A stretch of 64,000 nucleotides of DNA from assembly GCA_036426205.1 (NCBI GenBank), contig CM071573.1:43636643-43700642 (forward strand). The letters are read 5' to 3'. Source of the stretch: Ascaphus truei (lineage: Eukaryota > Chordata > Amphibia > Anura > Ascaphidae). Shown here piece by piece: positions 22,986 through 34,838 of the stretch. Below the pieces are notes generated by a model. The model worked only from the letters and a program-made list of their open reading frames with translations, had not been told where the DNA came from and made no database searches. The first letter of the stretch is position 1; each line of letters opens with the position of its first letter. Position numbers and translations under genes: made by a program.

Positions 22986-23560
22986 TGGAGCAGTCCCAGG
23001 GGTTCCGCCTGGCCACCCACACTCACTGCTGCCCCTGGCTCTCCCCCCTCTGCTCTCCTCCCTCCGCTCTCCTCCCTCTACTTTTACTAAGTAAATAATG
23101 TATGTATGTAATGTACAGCTGTAGCAGCAGCCCTAACCAACCAGAGCCAACCCCTGCCTACAACACATTGGATTAAACTAGATGCTGCCCCCTCCCCCAC
23201 AACAATTCAGTTGATTATGTTTGCAGATTCAGATTCCATTAGGTGGATTTTTAATGATAGAAAATAAAAAAGAATCTGCCTTTGTAAGACTGATCCACGG
23301 AAATCCGCGGCTGAAAGGAATGTTCAAATCTGCAGCGGATTCGGATTTCTGCGATTTGTAAAGCATTCTTTGAAGTAAGTGGCCGTCTCATTTGGTAGCA
23401 AAAAGGTGGAATTCTAAAATGAGTTAGCACAGGTACATTGCCATAGGGGGCAATAAATAAAGACGTGTGATTTCAAAACAAAATGCAATACAAATGTATT
23501 CACTTATACCTGAAAGCATGAGTGACGTGTCGGTCTGTCATTATGCATGTTCTTAAATCC
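22986..23560. other. Non-coding sequence, nothing recognised
   Basis: A CT-rich stretch at 23035-23085, then ordinary sequence up to the minisatellite. Confidence 0.4.
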
Positions 23561-26500
23561 GAGGTACACAGGGGCATGGCAAGGATTCTGCGTGAGGTAC
23601 ACAGGGGCATGGCGAGGATTCTGCGTGAGGTACACAGGGGCATGGCGAGGATTCTGCGTGAGGTACACAGGGGCATGGCGAGGATCTGCTGAGGATACAT
23701 AGGGGCATGGTGAGGATTCTGCGTGAGGTACACAGGGCATGGCGATGAGTTCTGCGTGAGGTACACAGGGGCACGGCAGGATTCTGCATGAGGTACACAG
23801 GGCATGGTACGGATTCTGGCTTGAGGTACACAGGGGCATGTGAGGATCTGAGTGAGGTACACAGGGGCATGGCAAGGATTCTGCGTGAGGTACAGAGGGC
23901 ATGGCGAGGTTCTGCGTTGAGGTGCACAGGGCATGGCGAGGATTCTGCTGAGGTACACAGGGGCATGGCAGTATTCTGCCAGGTACACAGGGGCAGGAGG
24001 ATTACTGCGTGAGATACATGGGGGCATGGCGAGGATTCTGCGTGAGGTACACAGGGCATGGCGAGGGATTCTGCATGAGGTACACAGGGCATGGCGAGAT
24101 TCTGCGTTAGTACCAGGGCATGGCGAGGATTCTGCGTGAGGTACACAGGGCATGGCGAGGATTTCTGCATGAGGTACAACGGGCATGGCGAGGATCTGCG
24201 TTGGTACACACAGGGGCATGGTGAGATTCTGCATGAGGTACACATGGGCATGGCGAGAGTTCTGCGTGAGGTACACAGGGCCATGGCAGGGAGGATTCTG
24301 CGTGAGGTAACACAGGGGCATGCGAGGATTCTGCGTGAGATACACAGGGGCACGGCGAGGATTCTGCATGAGGTTAATCGGGGCAATGGCGAGGATTCTG
24401 CGTGCGGTTCACAGGGGCATGGGAGGATTCTCGTGAGGTACAGGAGGGCATGCGGAGATTCTGATGAGGTTCCAGGGGCATGGTGAGGATTCTGATGAGG
24501 TACACCAGGAGGCATGGCGATGGATCTGCTGAGGTACACAGGGGCATGGCGAGTTGAGGATTCTGCGTGAGGTACACAGGGCATGGCGAGGATTCTGCAT
24601 GAGTACACAGGGCATGGCGGGATTCGCGTGAGTACAGGGGCACGGCGAGGATTCTGCATGAGGTACCGGGCATGGCAGGATTCGCATGAGGTTCACAGGG
24701 GCATGCGAGATTCTGTCTGCTGAGGTACAGAGGGCCTGCGAGGATTCTGCTGGAGGTGTCACGGGCATGGCGAGGATTCCTGCATGAGGTACCCAGGGGC
24801 ATGGGCGAGGATCTGAGTTGAGGGTACACAGGGGCTGGCGAAGGATTCTGCATGAGGTTCACAGGGGCATGGCGAGGATTCTGAGTGAGGTACACAGGGC
24901 ATGGCGACGGATTCTTGCGTGAGGTACACAGGGGCATGGCGAGGATTCTGCGTTAGGATCACAGGGGCATGGCGAGGATTCTGCATGAGGTTCCAGGGCA
25001 TGGCGAGGATTCTGCGTGAGGTACACAGGGGCATGGCGAGGATTTGCTGAGGGTAACAGGGGCATGGCGAGGATTCGAGTGAGGTACACAGGGCATGGCG
25101 AGGATTCTGGTGAGGTACACCAGGGCATGGCGAGGATTCTGCATGAGTTCACAGGGGCATGGCGAGGATTCTGCAGTGAGGTACACAGGGCATGGCGAGG
25201 ATTCTGACCTGAGGTTACAGGGGCATGGCGGAGGATTCTGCGTGAGGTACACAGGGCATGGCGAGGATCTGCATGGGTCCAGGGGGCTGGCGAGGATTCT
25301 GAGTGGTACACAGGGGCATGGCGAGATTCTGCGTGAGGTACACAGGGGCATGGCGAGGATTTGCGGTGAGGTACACAGGGGCCATGCGGAGGATTCGCTG
25401 AGTACCGGGGCATGGCGAGGATTCTGATGAGGTCACAGGGCAGGCAGGTCTGCATGAGTTCCAGGGCATGGCGAGGATTTGAGTGAGGTACACAGGGCAG
25501 GCGGAGGATTCTGCATGAGGTACACAGGGGCATGGCGAGGATTCTGCATGAGGTTCACAGGGGCATGGCGAGGATTCTGCATGAGGTTCACAGGGGCATG
25601 GCAGGATCTGCATGAGTTTCACAGGGGCATGGCGAGGATTCTGCATGAGGTTCACAGGGGCATGGTGAGGATTCTGCGTGAGATACATGGGGGCATGGTG
25701 AGGATTCTGCGTGAGGTACACAGGGGCATGGTGAGGATTCTGCGTGAGGTACATGGGGGCATGGCGAGGATTCTGCGTGAGGTACACAGGGGCATGGCGA
25801 GGATTCTGCGTGAGGTACACGGGGCATGGTGAGGATTCTGCATGAAGGTAACCAGGGCATGGTGAGGATTCTGAGTGAGGTAACAGGGCATGGCAAGGAT
25901 TCTGCGTGAGGTACACAGGGGCATGGCGAGGATTCTGCGTTGAGGTACACAGGGGCATGGCGAGGATTCTGAGTGAGGTACACAGGGGCATGGCGAGGAT
26001 TCTGCATGAGGTACCCAGGGGCATGGCGAGGATTCTGAGTGAGGTACACAGGGGCATGGCGAGGATTCTGCGTGAGGTACCAGGGGCATGGCGAGGATTC
26101 TGCATGAGTGCACAGGGCATGGCGAGGATTCTGAGTGAGGTACACAGGGGCATGGCGAGGATTCTGCATGAGGTACAGAGGGGCATGGCGAGGATTCTGC
26201 ATGAGGTACACAGGGGCATGGCGAGAATTCTGCATGAGGTACACAGGGGCATGGCGAGGATTCTGCATGAGGTTCACAGGGGCATGGCGAGGATTCTGCA
26301 TGAGGTTCACAGGGCATGGTGAGGATTCTGCGTGAGGTACACAGGGCTGGTAATTCTGCGTGGATACGGGGGCATGGCAGGATTCTGCGTGAGGTACACA
26401 GGGGCATGGTGAGGATTTCTGAGTGAAGTACACAGGGGGGGCCCCAAATGGCAAGGATTCTGCTGTGGTAACAGGGGCAATGGCAGAGGATTCTGCGGGG

Positions 26501-29236
26501 TCACAGGGGATGGGAGGATTCGCCTTTTGAGGTACATAGGGTGGCGAGGTATTCTGTGTGAGGTACATAGGGGCATGGCGAGAGGATTCCTGCGTGCGGT
26601 ACACAGGGGTCATGGCGAGATTCTGTGAGGTACACGGGGCATGGCGAGGATTCTGCAGAGTACACAGGGGCAGTGGCGATGATTCTGCGGAGGTGCACAG
26701 TGGGCACGGCGAGGATTCTGCGTGAGGTACACAGGGGCAATGGCGAGGATTCGCGTGAGGTACAGAGGGGCATGGCGAGGATCTGCGTGAGGTACACAGG
26801 GGCATGCAAGGATTCTGCGTGAGGTACACACGGCTGGCGAGGAATTCTGCGTGAGTACAGAGGGGGCATGGCGAGGCTTCTGCGTGAGGTGCAAGGGGTC
26901 ATGGCGAGGATTTCTGGTTAGTTACACAGGGTCATGGCGATGATGGATTCTGCGTTAGGTACACAGGGGCATGGCGAGAGATTTGCGTGCAGGTACACAG
27001 GGCATGGCAGGATCGCGTGAGGTACACAGGGCTGGCGGAGGATCTGCGTGAGGTACCACAGGGGACATGCGAGGATTCTGCTGAGGTACAACGGGGCATG
27101 GCGAGGATTCGGCGTGAGGTGCACAGGGGCACAGCAGGATTCTGCGGAGTAACACAGGGGCTGGCGGGATTCTGCGTGAGGTTACAGAGGCTGGCGCGGA
27201 TTCTTCCTGCGTGAGGTACACAGGGGCACTGGCGAGGATCTCTGCGTGAGGTACACACGGGCATGGCGAGTGATTCTGACATGAGGTACACAGGGAGCAG
27301 GCGAGGATTCTGCGTTGAGGTACAGCGAGGGGCATGCAAGGATTTGCGTGAGGGCACAGGGAATTGGCGAGGATTCTGCGTTAGGTACCCGGGGCACGCA
27401 GGTGCGAGGACAGCTGGCGAGGATTCTGCGTAGGTAGACATGGGCATGGCGAGGGATTCTGCGTGAGGTACACAGGGGCAATGGCGAGGATCTGCTGAGG
27501 TCCAGGGGCAAATGGCGAGGCTCTGCTGGATACACAGGGATGGCGAGGATTCTGCTGAGGTCAGGGTCGAGATGGGATGGCAGGGCGGAGGAATCTGCGT
27601 GAGGAACAGAGGGGCATGGTGAGGATTCTGCGTTGAGGTATATGGGGTCATGCGAGGATTCTGTGTGAGGTAACAGCAGTGGCATGGTGTGTGGATTCTG
27701 CGTGAGATACCTGGGGTCATGGCGAGATCTGAGTGTTAAGTACAGGGGCATGACAAGGATTTGCGTTGAGGGTACAGGGGCATGGAGAGGATTCTGAGTG
27801 AGGTATATGGCGAGGCGAGGATTCTGCGTGTGAGATACATGGGTCATGGCGAGATTCGCGTGAGGAGAACAGGGCCATGGTGAGGATTCTGAGTGAGGTA
27901 CACTAGGGGCATGGCGAGGGATTCTGCTGAATGTACACAGGGCATGGCGCGGATTCTGGTGGGTTACATAGGGGCATGGCGAGAGAATTCTGAGTGAGGT
28001 ACACCGGGGCATGGTGAGGATTCTGAGTGAGTATCAACGGGGCATGGCGCGATGATTGCGTGAGTAACCCAGGGCATGGCAGGATTCTTCGTGAGGTACA
28101 CAGGGGCATGGCGAGGATTCTGCATGAGTCCAGTGGGCATGGCGAGGATCTGCGTTAGTACACAGGGGCATGGCGAGGATTCTCTGCATGAGGTACACGG
28201 GGCATGGCAGGATTCTGCGTTGAGGTCACACAGGGGCATGGCGAGGATTCTGCGTTAGGTACACAGGGGCATGGTGAGGATTTGCGTTAGAGTACCAGGG
28301 GCATGGTGAGGATTCTGCGTTGGTACAACAGGGCATGCCGAGGATTCTGCCTGAGGTACACAGGGGCATGGCGAGGGATTCTGCGTGAAATACTGGGGGC
28401 AGGCGAGGATCTGCGGGAGGTGACACAGGGGCATGGCATGAGTGATTCTGCGTGAGGTATATGGGCATGGCGGGATCTGGTGGAGAAAAAGGGCATGGTG
28501 AGGATTCTGAGTGAATACATGGGGGCATGTGAAGGATTCTGCCTGAGTAACACAGGGCGCATGGCGGGATTCTGGTGAAATACATGGGGGGCATGGTGGG
28601 ATTCCTGCCGTTGAGGTACACAGGTGACATGGCGAGAGTTTCTGCGTGAGGTAACAGGGCCATGCGAGGTCCTGCGTGAATACCTGGGGGCATGCGAGGA
28701 TTCTGCGTGAGTACACAGGGGCATGGCGAGGATTCTGCGTGAGGTACACAGGGGCATGGCGAGGATTCTGCGTGAGGTACAGAGGGGCATGGCGAGGATT
28801 CTGCGTGAGATACATGGGGGCATGGCGAGTATTCTGCGTGAGGTACACAGGGGCATGGTGAGGATTCTGAGTGAGGAACACAGGGGCATGACAAGGATTC
28901 TGCGTGAGGTACAGAGGGGCATGGCGAGGATTCTGCGTTAGGTACACAGGGGCATGGTGAGGATTCTGCGTTAGGTACACAGGGGCATGGTGAGGATTTT
29001 GCGTGAGGTACACAGGGGCATGGCGAGGATTCTGCGTGAGGTACACAGGGGCAATGGCGAGGATTCTGCCTGAGATACACAGGGGCATGGCGAGGATTCT
29101 GCATGAGGTACATAGGGGCATGGCGAGGATTCTGCGTGAAATACATGGGGGCATGGCGAGGATTCTGCGTGAGGTACACAGGGGCATGGCGAGGATTCTG
29201 CGTGAGGTATATGGGCATGGCGAGGAATCTGCGTGA
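23561..29236. repeat. Large minisatellite, 33 bp unit, roughly 170 copies
   Basis: The unit is gaggtacacaggggcatggc followed by gaggattctgcgt. It fills 5.7 kb without interruption. Recurrent variants include ttcacagg for tacacagg, tgcatgagg for tgcgtgagg, gagatacatggggg, and ggtgagg for ggcgagg. They cluster locally; for example several ttcacagg/tgcatgagg units sit together near 25540-25660. Since 33 is 3 x 11, long open frames appear on both strands (11-residue periods such as EVHRGMARILR and MPLCTSRRILA) and have no coding meaning. Units at about 23561-23680, 25500-26300 and 28700-29230 are regular, while those between are riddled with single-base losses. Confidence 0.97.
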
Positions 29237-29530
29237 GGAGAGTACTTACCTGGGGCCAGCCCAATGAGGTTAGGGGGGGTGTCTTTGTGCATTTACCCCT
29301 GCCTTCAGGGCAACTGGAGCTCTTTAAAGGTTTTATATCTCATGTCCCAGAAGTGTCCCCCTCATATACTCAGAACAATGGGATTCCATGCTTGAGCACC
29401 AAATCACCTTTACTGAAGGTTACTGATAGTCTCCCTCAGGATCTCGAGTTCCTGCTGTAAGAGGGCTGAGAGAGGCCCCGCAGAGAAGGACGGGGGTCTT
29501 GAATTCTCAAGCCAAGAGGAGCCTGGGGAG

Positions 29531-29830
29531 TTGGGGCTCAGAGGGGAGTCCTCTGGCACCATGGAGTTGGTGGACTCCTCGATCCCCGTTATCCCTGCCC
29601 GGGAGCTAGATAGTTTCCTGGATGATACCCTCTGTAGACACGGACATACGAAGGTTCAGTTGGCCCTTGAGAGGTGGAAGGATGCTTCGGTCATTCTCCA
29701 CTCTCTCAGAGTATATATCAAGGCTAACCACAAGGCCAAACTTTCCGGGACTATCGAACATGTTCGGGTCCTAAAGTTTAACAAAGTGTTGCAAGAGCAC
29801 GTAAAGGCTTCTCAGGATATAGTACCCTGA
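29531..29830 (+). pseudogene. LINE ORF1 C-terminal fragment (putative)
   Basis: A frame of 99 codons ends at 29830, 32 bp before the ORF2 start. The segment IPARELDSFLDDT followed by a charged helical stretch (ALERWKDASVILHSLRVYIK) fits the C-terminal part of a Tx1-type ORF1. I see no CCHC zinc knuckles, which would lie upstream in a full ORF1. The frame at 29233-29460 may hold a further, frameshifted piece. Identification comes mainly from its position before ORF2. Confidence 0.4.
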
Positions 29831-29862
29831 GCGCCTATGGGAAGCAAGACTCTTGATTACCA

Positions 29863-32800
29863 ATGGCTTTGAGCATCGGTACGCTAAACGTAAATGGATG
29901 TAAGGACGGGTTTCGCAGGTTCCAGGTACTCTCCTTTTTACAAAAGGGAAAGTATTCTGTGAGTTTCCTGCAGGAAACCCATACCACTCCAGAGGCTGAA
30001 GCCAGCTGGCATCTGGAGTGGCGAGGCAAGGTCTTTTTCAGCCACCTCACTTCGACATCTTGTGGGGTGGTGACCCTGTTCTCCGAATCCTTTCAACCTG
30101 AGCTGCTGTTTGCCAAAACTGTTGTTCCAGGTCGCCTGTTGCATCTCAGGGTCCGGCACGAGGACTACACGTTTAATTTCTTGAACGTGTATGCTCCTGC
30201 CACCGGACCCCTGAGAAGGCAGTTCTTCGTCAGATTGTCCGAATACCTGGAGACAGTCGACGTGGACGAACACGTGGTGCTCGGGGGTGATTTTAACTGC
30301 ACCCTCGAGGCTCTGAGGGACCGGAATGGTCCGGAGCCACACCCGAGTTCTGCGTCGGCCTTGCGGGAGGTCATCACCCGCTACTCCTTGGTAGATGTCT
30401 GGCGAGAACAACATCCCGGGGTATCCACTGAGTTCACCTATGTTAGAGTGTTTAGAGGTGGACGGATATCCTGGTCCCGGATCGATAGGCTGTACATATC
30501 CAGCCACAGCCTGTCGCGAGCTCAGTCCAGTACCATTAGGCTAGCGCCGTTTTCGGACCACAATTGTGTGTCCGTGACGGTGGCGCTAATACCAACAGCG
30601 CCCTCGGCCGCCTATTGGCATTTCAACAATACGTTGTTGGAGGACAAGGGGTTTGCGACGTCGGTCCGAGACTTTTGGATGGCCTGGAGAGGTTGCAGGT
30701 CAGACTTTGCCACGTTAGAGCAGTGGTGGGACGTGGGCAAGGTTCATCTGCACCTCGTTTGTCAAGAGCACACTAAAGGTGCCAGCAGGCGGCGCGATGC
30801 TGAGATCGAGACCCTTAGGGAAGAGGTGCTCGATCTCGAGAGGCGGCTGTCTGTGGCAGGAGACCAATTCCTGCAGTGTGCGTACGTGGAGAGGAAGTGC
30901 GCTCTCCAGGACTTGGAAGATCGTAGAGCTCGGGGGGCGTATGTGCGATCCCGCATCCACTTCCTTCGGGAAGAGGGTCGCGGGTCACGCCTCTTCTACG
31001 CGCTGGAGAAAAAGAGGGGAAACCGTAAACATATCAACTGCTTGCTAGCAGAGGACGGTACCCCTCTGACTGACCCGGAGAGCATCCGGGACAGAACCCA
31101 GAGGTTTTACGTAGATCTTTTCTCTCCGGAGTCCATCCAGCCGGATGCGTGCAGGGTCTTATGGGAGGGGCTTCCCACGGTCGGCGAGGGTGGAAGAGAG
31201 CGGCTTGAGTTACCTTTGACTCTGGCCGAGCTCTCTGATGCTCTTAATCTCATGTCCCACGGAAAAGCGCCGGGGCTAGACGGGCTGACTGTGGAGTTCT
31301 TCCGGTTTTTTTGGGAGATGCTGGGACCTGATTTCACCGAGGTCCTGGCCGAAGCCCTGGAGACTGGTGAGATGCCCCTTTCATGTTGGCGGGCAATACT
31401 GTCTCTGCTGCCGAAGAAGGGGGATCTCCACCAGATCTCTAACTGGTGACCGGTCTCACTGTTCAACGGATTATAAGATCGTAGCCAAAGCGCTCTCGCT
31501 GAGGCTCAAGTCCGTGCTGGCAGAGGTGATTCACCCCGACCAGTCCTAAACTGTCCCGGGCCGGAGCATTCATGACAACATTTTTCTGGTCCGGGACCTG
31601 CTACACCACGCGCAGAGGACTGGTCTGTCACTCGCCCTCCTGTCCCTAGATCAGGAGAAGGCGTTTGACAGGGTGGATCACCGTTACCTCATGCAGACCC
31701 TGCGGGAGTTTGGCTTTGGCCCACAATTTGTGGGCTTTCTCCGGATGCTGTACGCCTCTGCAGAGTGTCTGGTAAAAATTAATTGGTCCCTGACGGCACC
31801 TTTTGTTTTTGGTCGGGGAGTACGTCAGGGGTGTCCCCTGTCTGGGCAACTCTATACGCTGGCCATCGAGCCCTTCCTCTGCCTACTGAGGAGAAGGCTC
31901 ACCGGGCTGGTGCTGTGGGAGCCCAGCATGCAGGTAGTCCTGTCGGCTTATACCGATGACGTGCTCCTCATGGCCCAGGACCTAGATGATCTGGAGCGGG
32001 CACAAGTGTGCCAAGAGTTCTACACCGCGGCCTCTTCTGCTCGGATCAACTGGTCCAAGTGCTCCGGCATTTTGGTGGGTCCCTTACAGGTGGACTCTTT
32101 GCCCCCAGCGTTTCGTAATATCTCGTGGGGGAGCGATACTCTCAAATATCTGGGAGTCTTCCTGTCTGCTGCGGAGGACCCAGCCCCAGAAAACTTCAGT
32201 GAACTTGAAGAACGAGTCATTGCTCGTCTGGGGTCATGGGTGTATCTGTCGAGAATGCTTTCCCTTAGGGGAAGAATCCTGGTGGTCAACCAGCTGGTGG
32301 CCAGTCAGCTTTGGCACCGGCTGATAGCCATGGGTCCGCCCCCCGAATTTATCAACAAGATCCAGAGGAGATTGATGGATTTTCTCTGGATGGGGAAACA
32401 TTGGGTCTCTGCGGGGGTTGTGTGCCTTCCTTTGGAGGAGGGTGGACAGGGAGTGGTGTGTGTCCGCTCCCAGTTACACACTTTCCGCCTCCAATACCTG
32501 CAGAGATACCTATTCGCAGATCCGTCTCCGCAGTGGTGCCAGCTGGCGACCAGTTTCTTTCGCCAGCTGCGCAGTATGAGGTATGACCGGCAACTGTTTA
32601 TCATCAGGCCCGAGGATTTAGGTAGAAACCTCTCGGAGCTGCCGGCATACTACCGGGACTTATTAAAGGCCTGGAAACTGGTCTCCGCGACCAGGAAGGA
32701 ACAGGCGGCGGGGGTTGATATCCTCGCCGAGCCCCTGCTGTATAATCCGGCAGCGGGGGCTCGGATATTGGATTCACCCTCTATTTGCCGCCGGCTAATT

Positions 32801-33323
32801 CTGGCGCAAGTGACCAAAGTCGGGGATCTCCTGGACTATGAGCGGCGAGACTGGGTAAGCGCAGAGGTGCTTGCGCCCCGTATGGGTATGCTTACTGCCC
32901 GTGTCCCTCTTTGTTTGATCCGGGAGATTAAAGATGCAATCCACCCCGACTCACGCACCTTCATCGAGGGGGTTTTGCAGACCGGACGGAGAGCCTTGTC
33001 AACCTATCAACTTCAGCTCTCCGGATCTTTGCGTAGAATCCAAACCACGGCAACCCCCTCGGGCTCCTATCTCCCCCAGCCTCAGCAGGTTGGGGGATAT
33101 GTCCCCGGCATGTTTTCTCGGCATGCCGTGGAAAGTCCTGTATTCTCTGGTGCTCCATATAGTGCACTACTCCGGGCTGGTGCACTCCCGTATTCGGGCA
33201 GAGTTCACGTACGCCGAGTCCGCTGGGACGGTTTCGGAGTTTGCCTCCCAGTGGGCGTTAGGCGGGGTGCTCTGCTCGGTATCCCCCATCATGGGTTCTT
33301 TTGAGTTAACCCTTCTTTTTTAA
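29863..33323 (+). pseudogene. LINE ORF2: AP endonuclease and reverse transcriptase, broken
   Basis: Encodes the enzyme that nicks target DNA and copies the element RNA into it. The first frame (29863-31449) starts MALSIGTLNVNG and has the AP-endonuclease residues in order: N9/N11, QETH at 37-40, GGDFN at 141-145 and SDHN at 231-234. A charged linker follows, then the reverse transcriptase begins (SHGKAPGLDGLTVEFFR, then LPKKGD near residue 515). It stops at a TGA at 31447, where the reading NW-stop-PVSL shows a nonsense change of one codon. A frameshift near 31475 moves the reading into the next frame. Another stop lies at 31547 after HPDQS. The frame then stays open through DQEKAFDRVDH and the catalytic motif at 31949-31960. 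That motif reads YTDD, where YADD is usual. A second frameshift near 33050-33110 leads into the frame ending at 33323, which contains WKVLYSLVLHIVHYSGLVHS, a typical tail. The element cannot move by itself. Confidence 0.85.
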
Positions 33324-33422
33324 GTGCACTTTTTACAGTGCACTTGTTGGTTCCCTTATATATTTGTTTGACTGGTTTTTCTTTGTTCTACTTGGCAACA
33401 AGTAGAATTGCTGTTTAACTGA

Positions 33423-33445
33423 ATTGGCCGGCTTCGCCGGCCAAT
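33423..33445. other. Perfect 10-bp hairpin with 3-nt loop
   Basis: attggccggc, loop ttc, gccggccaat. It lies about 100 bp after the LINE ORF2 stop and may be the 3' structural element of the LINE, since many LINE reverse transcriptases recognise a 3' stem-loop. It may instead belong to the following repeat. Confidence 0.5.
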
Positions 33446-33704
33446 CAGTATTAAACCAGATCAAAATAGGCTCACCTCAGCACTATCACCTGCTGCGTCA
33501 CTCACCTAAGCACTATCACCTGCTGCTGGTTCACTTCGTTGACTCATTCAGAAAGCGGAAACTAGCACACGCCGTCAGGAAAAAGTTTATTTTACTGTGG
33601 GAGCTGGCAAAATCAAATTCGCCACACTTTCATGGCCAATTTACCAGTTGTGGCGATTGGCGACAGGGGTGCCCACCTTGGCACTAGACCCTATGTGCCT
33701 TACT
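33446..33704. other. Non-coding sequence with a local echo
   Basis: The words cagcactatcacctgctgc and aagcactatcacctgctgct occur 34 bp apart near 33478 and 33511. No further structure is seen before the next LINE. Confidence 0.4.
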
Positions 33705-33772
33705 AAATACCAACCTGTATCCCTCCTAGCTTTTGCCTGCAAAGTGCTAGAACGTCTCGTGTTCTACCGTAT

Positions 33773-34258
33773 TGTGACAGGGTAAATAAAAGCCACCAGC
33801 TATATGCCTGGAAAACCTATGTCTAGTCTGCAGTGCAGCACTGACTAGGTTAACTTCAGTTGGGAACCTCAGGACAATTAGTTGGATCCCAGCTGCCTAA
33901 TCAAGGTGTGTTAAAACCCCAGGCTGTAGAGGAGCTGGCTGTTGAGGAGAGAGGAGTAAGCTACTGAAGAGATTACTGATACAAGGTCTGTAAGCAAAGT
34001 AGATGAATTATGAACTGTCTGTCCCCTGCATAGAAAAGGGAAGCTGCCTTATTTTTAGACTGTCTGCTAAAGAGAACTGTTTTGTTTGGTCTGCTGAAGT
34101 AAAAGCCATTTTTCTTTTGTTTACTGATTAAAAACCATTTTTTCCTTTTGTTTGCTGATGAAAAGCTATTTTTGTTTTGTGTGCTGTATATCTTTTAAGG
34201 CTAAATAAATAAGCCTTGTCAAGAAACCCGCGTGTGTAGTTGCATGTATCCTGCAACA
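33773..34258 (+). mobile_element. Solo LTR, 486 bp, with 5-bp target-site duplication
   Basis: The segment starts tgtgacagggtaaataaaag and ends gcatgtatcctgcaaca, i.e. TG...CA with TGT/ACA ends. It is flanked by cgtat at 33768-33772 and 34259-34263. Removing it rejoins the reverse transcriptase reading of the surrounding LINE (VLERLVFY then MINFLNSHALKDLLQSSL), which independently fixes both boundaries. A possible AATAAA polyadenylation signal sits near 34203. The 5-bp duplication fits a Ty3/Gypsy-type element, but an endogenous retrovirus cannot be excluded. No internal coding region is present, so it is the product of LTR-LTR recombination. Confidence 0.88.
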
Positions 34259-34263
34259 CGTAT

Positions 34264-34565
34264 GATAAACTTCCTTAATTCCCATGCCCTCAAGGACCTT
34301 TTACAATCTAGCTTAAATACAACTCACTCAACAGAGATTGTGCTCACTAAAGTAGCCAATAAACATGAAGCCAAAACCCATGGTAATTTTCCCCTACTAA
34401 TCCTGATATCTCTGCTGCCTTCGATACTGTCAAGCACCCTCTTCTCCTTCATAATCTAAACTTCTTTGGTATCGACAACAAAGCTCTATCCTGGTTCTCA
34501 TCTTACCTCTTTCATGGCACATTTTCGGTCTCTGTTGTTAACATGTCTTTGTCTTCTGCTAAATA
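34264..34565 (+). other. LINE segment between the LTR and the SINE
   Basis: Continuation of the L2/CR1-like LINE; it encodes the finger/palm part of the reverse transcriptase with a stop at about 34457. Confidence 0.6.
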
Positions 34566-34838
34566 CTAATAATAACTTTATTTCATGTAGTGCTTTTCTC
34601 CCAATGGGACTCAAAGCGCTTCACAATTATAGTATAGCACGCGGTATGCAGCATTGTACATAGAATTATTACAGACACAGTTCCTGTCCAGATGAGCTTA
34701 CAATCTATGATTTTGGTGCCTGAGGCATATGGAGATAAAGTCACTTGTCCAAGGTCACAAGGAGCTGACACCAGGAATTGAACCAATTCCCCTGCTTCAA
34801 ACTCAGCGTCATTTACTCACTGAGCCGCTCCTTCTCCT
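34566..34838 (-). mobile_element. tRNA-derived SINE, essentially complete (minus strand)
   Basis: Read on the minus strand, it has an A-box cggctcagtgag (complement of 34816-34827), a B-box ggttcaattcc (complement of 34774-34784), a middle part with tgaccttggacaagtgactt, and a tail ending ttgagtcccattgggagaaa followed by AATAAAG and TTA triplets. The head looks tRNA-like. It splits the L2/CR1-like LINE between SLSSAKY and the GSDLGPFLF block. The flanks cttctgct and cttctcct may be a worn target duplication. Other copies: 8375 (plus) and 18424 (minus, tail only). Confidence 0.85.

Larger units (their letters stand above)
29240..33422 (+). mobile_element. Tx1-like LINE (L1 superfamily), nearly complete, inactivated
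   Basis: It is a bicistronic non-LTR retrotransposon: a short ORF1-like frame, then 32 bp, then a large ORF2 with an AP-type endonuclease and reverse transcriptase. The start is not sharply defined and is placed after the 33-bp array; the 3' end is placed near the hairpin at 33423. No target-site duplication could be fixed. The GC content is clearly higher than that of the surroundings. The Tx1 assignment rests on the ORF2 N-terminus and its match in style to Tx1-clade endonucleases known from fish and frogs; other L1-superfamily groups are possible. Confidence 0.75.

Noticed and set aside
23500..29236. Very long open frames on both strands (up to over 400 codons)
   Set aside because: They are made of 11-residue periods of a 33-bp tandem repeat. 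A period divisible by 3 and free of stop words stays open in several frames at once. No initiation context, no non-repetitive domain.
23561..29236. CRISPR-like array of regular repeats
   Set aside because: The repeats are directly contiguous, without unique spacers, and the setting is a vertebrate genome.
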